Shown piece after piece: positions 59,434 to 64,000 of a stretch of DNA of 64,000 nucleotides. The DNA is taken from positions 1 through 64,000 of the forward strand of contig JAPTJF010000050.1 in assembly GCA_029339195.1 (NCBI GenBank). The letters are read 5' to 3'. The translations under genes were made by a program, and so were the position numbers. Under the pieces are notes generated by a model, which was not told the origin of the DNA, did not search any database, and saw only the letters and a program-made list of their open reading frames with translations. This stretch comes from Micractinium sp. NFX-FRZ (lineage: Eukaryota; Chlorophyta; Trebouxiophyceae; Chlorellales; Chlorellaceae). Within the stretch, counting starts at the first letter, position 1, and each line of letters starts with the position of its first letter.

Positions 59434-60317
59434 ATGGCGCACCTTGACCTGACAACTTTGAGCAGCCTTGAGCTGGTCTCCCTCATTCCCTGCTCCCACC
59501 TCTGCCTGCAGCTGCTGTCTTTGGCTCTGGCATTCTGCCTGATGGCAAGCCTGACTACAGCAGCACCAAGCGGCCGCAAGCTTGCAGCGGCAGCGCCGGC
59601 TCCGGCTCCGGCGCCTGAGGCCGAGTAAGCCCACAGCAGCCTGGCCTGGCTTGTACCACGTCCTGAGTCGGGGGGGGTGCATGTGCCCGCCTGCCTGCCT
59701 GCTTGCTTAGATCCCTGCCTGCTGTCCTGCCAGGCTCACTCTCCCGGCCTCCTGCCTTCCCGTTCTGCCCACCCATCAGGACCAGGCTGAGGTGCAACCC
59801 TGGGCACGACATGGCGGTGGCCAGCGAGGCGCACGACTTCCATGCCCCCGGTCTCCTGGCCCAGCACACCGACCGGCACAAAACTTATGTCGACTGCTGC
59901 CGTGCCTGCATCAGACACCCCCGCTGCCAGTGAGTTGCTGTATTGTGGGGAAGGGTGGGGCTGAGCGGGGGGAGCGGTGTGTGCTTGGCAGGCTGGGATG
60001 CCGCACTGCCCCACCAGCGCACCTCACGCAGCTGCCGCTGCCCTTGCTTGCGCCATGCTCAAAGTTTCTGTTTGCAACCCCCATCCCTGCCTGCCCCGCT
60101 TGCACACGTGTGTGCCATCCGTAGGAAGTGGATGTGGCTGGCCGACTCTGACGCCGCCCCTGGATCCGGCCTGTTCAGCCGCCTGTGCGCTCTATACACT
60201 GAGCAGCCGCAGCTCATCCCCGCGGAACAGTTCATCACCACTCTAGTGTGGACCAAGATTGTTGCGGGGCACATCAGCGAGGCGCCTGCCGAGGCCCCTG
60301 GCCCCGACCAGGCGTGA
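59434..60317 (+). CDS. Secreted cysteine-rich protein with PAN/Apple-like motif
   Basis: Three exons: 59434-59624, 59780-59929 and 60125-60317; 177 aa. The N-terminus has a hydrophobic signal or anchor segment (LQLLSLALAFCLMASLTTAA) followed by an Ala-Pro linker. The mature part contains LRCNPGHDM, then YVDCCRACIRHPRCQKWMW, whose CC-x2-C-x5-C-x2-W spacing resembles the core of PAN/Apple domains, binding modules for proteins or carbohydrates common in extracellular proteins of green algae. A further Cys lies in FSRLCALY. The tail is Ala/Pro/Glu-rich. Splice phases agree. The PAN assignment is inferred from spacing alone; a disulfide-rich secreted protein is the safer description. An upstream in-frame codon exists, but 59434 is the first ATG of the frame. 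Confidence 0.65.
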
Positions 60318-61117
60318 CGGCCTGCGTAGGACCGCCAGCCCAACAGCAGCCGCAGGCTCGCCAGCTGGCAGGGAGTGCAATGGGCACGCACACGCCTGCT
60401 TCCTGTCTGACTCGCCACGTCATCATTACATGCGGCTGTTGCCCGCCCTCCATCCCCCGCCATCCCACCCGGCAGGAGTGCCTGCCTGCTGCTCTGCCTT
60501 CCGCAGAGTCGTGCTCTGCCCAAAATGTTTACATGCCGCGAGACGCCTGGCAGCGCTCAGGGCAGACCTGGGGGCTGTTACAGCGCCGCAGCAAGTAGTA
60601 GGGAAAGACGGGACCCCAGAGGGAAAGGATAGTGACCAGGCAGACCAGAAATAAAGAGCTTAGTGCCTGGGAGATGCATGCTGAGGGGGCCCACACAGTG
60701 CTGGCTCGGCGGCTATGCACTGGCCAGGCTGCCACACGGAGGAGGGCCATGCAGCCGGGTGCCATCGGCGGGGAGGTGCAACGTGATAGAGAGGGAGAAC
60801 GACCCTTCCCATGGACAGCGCGGGGGCAACAGGGGGACATAACAGAACCGGATGCAGGAAGGGGAGAAGAGCTGAGGACGTAGGCATATGGTTGTATCGA
60901 GTTGTCGGGAGGGCCATAAAGGGGAGCGGCCCGCCCAGCACGGCCGCTGTCAGCAGGCCCCTGCCCTGGCCAGCCCCTCATAGAGGCAGGCGCCGCGCAC
61001 CAACCGCAGGCATGCAGTAAATGTACCAGCTAGGCTGCCAGCGGTGCGCCGGCTCCGCCCGCTGCGGGTGCCAATGCGAGGCGGCTGTACTGCCGCACCG
61101 CGGTGCCGCTGGGTGCT
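60318..61117. other. Convergent 3' region, PAN-like gene / SnRK2-like kinase
   Basis: 800 bp between convergent stops. Minus-strand TGTAA motifs occur at 60578-60582 and 60426-60430; the first is the likelier kinase signal, 536 nt after its stop. No gene is supported. Confidence 0.4.
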
Positions 61118-64000
61118 TCAGCGCCGGTACGCCTGCTCCGCCTGCTGCGGGTCCACCTCATCCAGCACATCGTCCAGCTCAGCATCATCCATCAGCTCGC
61201 TGTCAAAGTCGTCACGCATCGCCTCGCGCTGCTGGCTCAGCCGGTCGGCGTCCTGGAGTTGAGCGGGAAGGGGAGCAGGGGCAGGGCGGCAAGGGGGGTG
61301 GGCGGCAGAGCCTCAAGCTGCTGGCTGGAGACGGCAGGGAGGGAGTAGCATGGATACGGCAGGGGGGCCGTGCCGCAGCAGCTGGGCAACAGATCGGGCA
61401 TTGGCGCAGGCACAGCGCGGGCACACCAGCACGCCCACGCAGCGTGTGCGGCGCACCTGCAGTATGGCCGTGATCTCCTCCACTCCCTGCTGCTCCCGCG
61501 GCTGTGCCACCGCCAGCTTGGACAGGTCGGGCAGGAACTGGCGGAACCTGGGGGGGGAGGGAGGGAGGGCCAGGGGGGAGGGGGGCAGAGGGGGAGGAGA
61601 TCGGCCGAGGGAGGAGGGTTGAGGGCAGGTGGGGCAGCACGTGCTTGGGGGAGGACGGGAAGGGGGAGGCAAGGTGCGGCAGTGGGGCCGGTGGGGTGGC
61701 AGGAGGTGGGGAACCAGCGGCTGGCTGGCCAGGCTGGGCCGCTCCCCCCCCGCCCTACAAACATAAGCCCCCAAACAGCGCCCGGAGAAGGGCTATGCAC
61801 CACCCCCTGTCGTGTGCCTGGGCTGCTGGCCCCCACCTCACCACCCCCCATCAAGCGCCTCGGGTGTCCCCCCTCCCCCCCCCGCGCCCCCCAGCGCCTC
61901 ACCACACGTCCACCATGATGTCTGCCAGCGTGGGGCGGGCGGCGGGGGCGATGCAGAGGATGCGGCGCAGCAGGGCGACGCAGTCGGGTGAGATGTCGCG
62001 CGGCAGCTTGCCTATCGCGCCCTCCACGTCGGCGGGCACCAGGTCCTGGATCTTGCGCAGCCTGGGGGGGGCAGAGCAGAAAAGGAGCGACAGGTTTAAA
62101 GAGGGCACAGTGCAGGGTGGGGGAGAGCTGGGGGCACCAGGTCCTGCATCTTGCGCAGCCTGGGGGGGGCCAGGGGGGGTGGGGGGCAGCAGCGGTGGCA
62201 GCGAGACGGGGCGGTGGGTGGGGAGGGGGCAGGGGGGCTGAGTCCACCAAGCCACCTCACCCCGCACCCACATGCACCTCCCATTCAACCATACACCCAA
62301 CTTTGCTGGTCCACATCCACAGCCTCTCATCACTTCACCTCTGCACACAGCCTTCCCCACTGCCCTGTTGCCTCCCCCAACCCTCCTCCACCAGCCCTGC
62401 CCCCACCTGACTTGCTGGTCCACATCCATGAACGGGTACCGACCCGCCAGCATGCAGTACAGCGTCACCCCGCAGCTCCACACATCCGCCTTCTCCGTGT
62501 CGTACGCCTCGTCGCCCCGGCAGCGGGCCACCTCGGGTGAGATGTAGGCGGCGGTGCCCACGCGCGTCTTGGGTATGCTGCCCCACCCCACGTTCTTGGA
62601 GTAGCTGCGGTGGATGGGCAGGGGGCAGGCGGGGGGCAGGCAAGCCAAGGTGAGGCGGGGACAGTGGGGTGTGGCTTGTGAAGGCGCGGCAGTGCATGGG
62701 CAGGCAGTTGATGAGAGGAGGCGCGAGGATGCGAGCCTGCCCACACACGCGCGCATGCACACTCCAGCCAAACACACCGCAACGCAAGGGGGTGTGCAGG
62801 CAGGTCAAGGTGGGGCCAGTGGGTTGTGAGTATGCCATAGGGGGTGTGGCTTGTGGATGCGGGGCAGCAGATGGGTGGGCAGATGATGGGACCGCCGCGA
62901 GGGAGGCGCATGCCCACGCACACGCGCATGCACGCCCCAGCCATGCACGCCCCAGCCATGCACGCCCCAGCCATGCACACCGTGGGTGCCGCACTTCACC
63001 CCGCCCCACCCCGCCGCCCGCCTCACCCAAAGTCGCACAGCTTGAGGATGGGTATCTGGTACTTGGTGTTGAGCAGCACGTTGCCCAGCTTGATGTCGCG
63101 GTGGGCGATGCGCAGGTTGGCGTGGCAGTACTGCGGCAGGGGGCAAGGGGGCGGCGCGGGAGCAACAGGGGTGAGGCAGCCGCTGTGGGGCATGGGTGGG
63201 GTGGTGACGAGGAGGGAAGCCCGGCGGGAACACAAAGGAGGTGAAGCTTGGGGCCAGGCAGCGAGACACGAACAAAGCTTCCTGCCTGCCCACCCCCACC
63301 AATCCCACCTACCCCACCCTACCCTCTGCCCACTGCGCCCATGCTTACCGCCCCTCCCCCCCCACCTGCAGCGCCAGGATGAGCTGCTGGAAGAAGCAGC
63401 GCGCCTGCCACTCGGGCAGCCTGCCCGCCGCCTCCACATATTGCTGCAGGTTGCCGCCCCCAACATACTCCATCACAATGGCCAGGTGCTGCGCAGGGGG
63501 AGGCAGGGGAAGCGGGGCAGGCAGCTGCTAAGCAACAGGAGCAGTGGCGGTGGCACGAGTCACCAAAGTCGGGTGCTGCACAGCCAAGGACGGTTGTTGT
63601 GGCACGGCAAGTAGCTGCAGAGGGCCGCAGAGCATGCTGTCACCCTGATGGCAGGCGGTGGAGGAGGAACAGGAGGGGAGGCTTGGCTGGACGGGAGGGA
63701 GTGAGCAGACAGTGCGCTTGGGCAGCCGTGTTGTGTTCACACCCACCCACCCACCCACCTCACCTGCTCCTGCCCAACCTTCTCCACCCTGCCCCGCCCA
63801 CCACCGCCCCATCCCACCCAGCCCCGCCACCAACGGCCCCACCTTTGTAGTGACAAAGACCTCCTTGAAGCCCACAATGTGCGGGTGGGCCAGCATGCGG
63901 TGGTTGATGATCTCACGCTCGACATACTTTTGGTAGAAGCTGCCGGGCACAAGGGTAGGCAGGGTGTCAGTGGTCAGAGCTCCAGACTGCGTGCGCACCT
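61118..64000 (-). CDS. SnRK2-like serine/threonine protein kinase (5' partial)
   Basis: Visible exons on the minus strand: 64000-63999 (last two bases of an exon), 63939-63843, 63488-63366, 63130-63027, 62604-62407, 62061-61903, 61547-61457 and 61252-61118. The glycine loop and start lie beyond the right edge. The rest of the kinase domain is intact: [20 protein letters not shown] (helix C), [12 protein letters not shown] (hinge), [12 protein letters not shown] (catalytic loop), LCDFGYSKN (DFG), [13 protein letters not shown] (activation loop/APE) and [20 protein letters not shown]. The helix-C wording and VWFRQFLP end match the SnRK2 class. After about 30 residues a highly acidic tail follows ([17 protein letters not shown]), like the SnRK2 C-terminal regulatory domain that binds PP2C or senses osmotic stress in plants. 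Abscisic-acid regulation in an alga is not implied. Confidence 0.87.
62130..62172 (-). repeat. Duplicated exon edge in kinase intron
   Basis: Almost identical over about 35 bases to 62033-62075, the start of exon 62061-61903 with its acceptor and pyrimidine tract. A second usable-looking acceptor therefore lies about 97 bp upstream of the real one. Confidence 0.9.
62639..62980 (-). repeat. Direct duplication within kinase intron, with 15-bp repeats
   Basis: About 62639-62770 and 62803-62940 are imperfect direct copies (shared GTGTGGCTTGTG, GGGCAG, CGCGCATGCAC and CCAGCC blocks). The second copy ends in four CATGCACGCCCCAGC-type units at 62928-62979. Confidence 0.75.

Noticed and set aside
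62928..62979. CRISPR-like array of regular repeats
   Set aside because: Short 15-bp contiguous units without spacers, inside a eukaryotic intron.

Overview
The window is nuclear DNA of a eukaryote, most likely a green alga of the Chlorella/trebouxiophyte type. Supporting signs are very high GC, a high density of short GT-AG introns, single-gene transcription units on both strands, good start contexts (for example gccgccaccATGG), and TGTAA poly(A) signals 150-570 nt after many stop codons. Plastid-pathway genes (MPBQ/MSBQ methyltransferase, plant-type GDP-mannose 3,5-epimerase, SnRK2-like kinase) occur in an ordinary nuclear gene neighbourhood. Species cannot be named from sequence alone. Exon joins below were worked out by hand from splice sites, reading phase and remembered family motifs. 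No transcript data or database search was available.

Layout, left to right. 1-5243 (+): poly-G tract, then the 3' part of a large CPSF-A/DDB1-like beta-propeller protein. 5326-9390: tandem duplication carrying two small secreted bacterial-type SH3 proteins (-). 9902-11977 (+): Rab2 GTPase, with a 14-nt microexon. 12819-15614 (-): GDP-mannose 3,5-epimerase. 15952-20743 (-): Pescadillo. 21171-21452 (+): 93-aa unknown protein. 22182-25144 (-): VTE3 methyltransferase. 25679-29925 (+): RBBP6/PQT3-like DWNN protein without its RING. 30243-36479 (-): GH51 alpha-L-arabinofuranosidase. 36997-40279 (-): PRMT3. 40536-45627 (+): exocyst SEC10. 46558-47572 (-): small unknown protein. 48540-53018 (-): U2AF-large-subunit-like splicing factor. 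53327-54984 (+): COQ3. 55530-57417 (-): low-molecular-weight protein tyrosine phosphatase. 57762-58689 (+): Pol I subunit RPA12. 59434-60317 (+): secreted PAN/Apple-like protein. 61118-64000 (-): SnRK2-like kinase, running off the right edge.

The genes do not form one pathway. They cover RNA processing and ribosome biogenesis (CPSF-A-like, DWNN protein, U2AF-like, Pescadillo, RPA12, PRMT3), membrane traffic (Rab2, SEC10), quinone methylation (VTE3 in plastid, COQ3 in mitochondrion), cell wall and nucleotide sugar (GME, GH51), and signalling (SnRK2-like, LMW-PTP). Many neighbours are head-to-head and share short promoters of 256-534 bp.

The most interesting feature is a recurrent architecture rather than one gene: in at least seven genes the edge of an exon, including its splice site, is imperfectly duplicated 40-130 bp away inside the adjacent intron. 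Other points of note are three GC-AG introns forced by reading frame, intron gain or loss between the tandem SH3 paralogs, several family domains that lost zinc ligands (PRMT3, RPA12, DWNN protein), and a palindromic double poly(A) signal between convergent genes.
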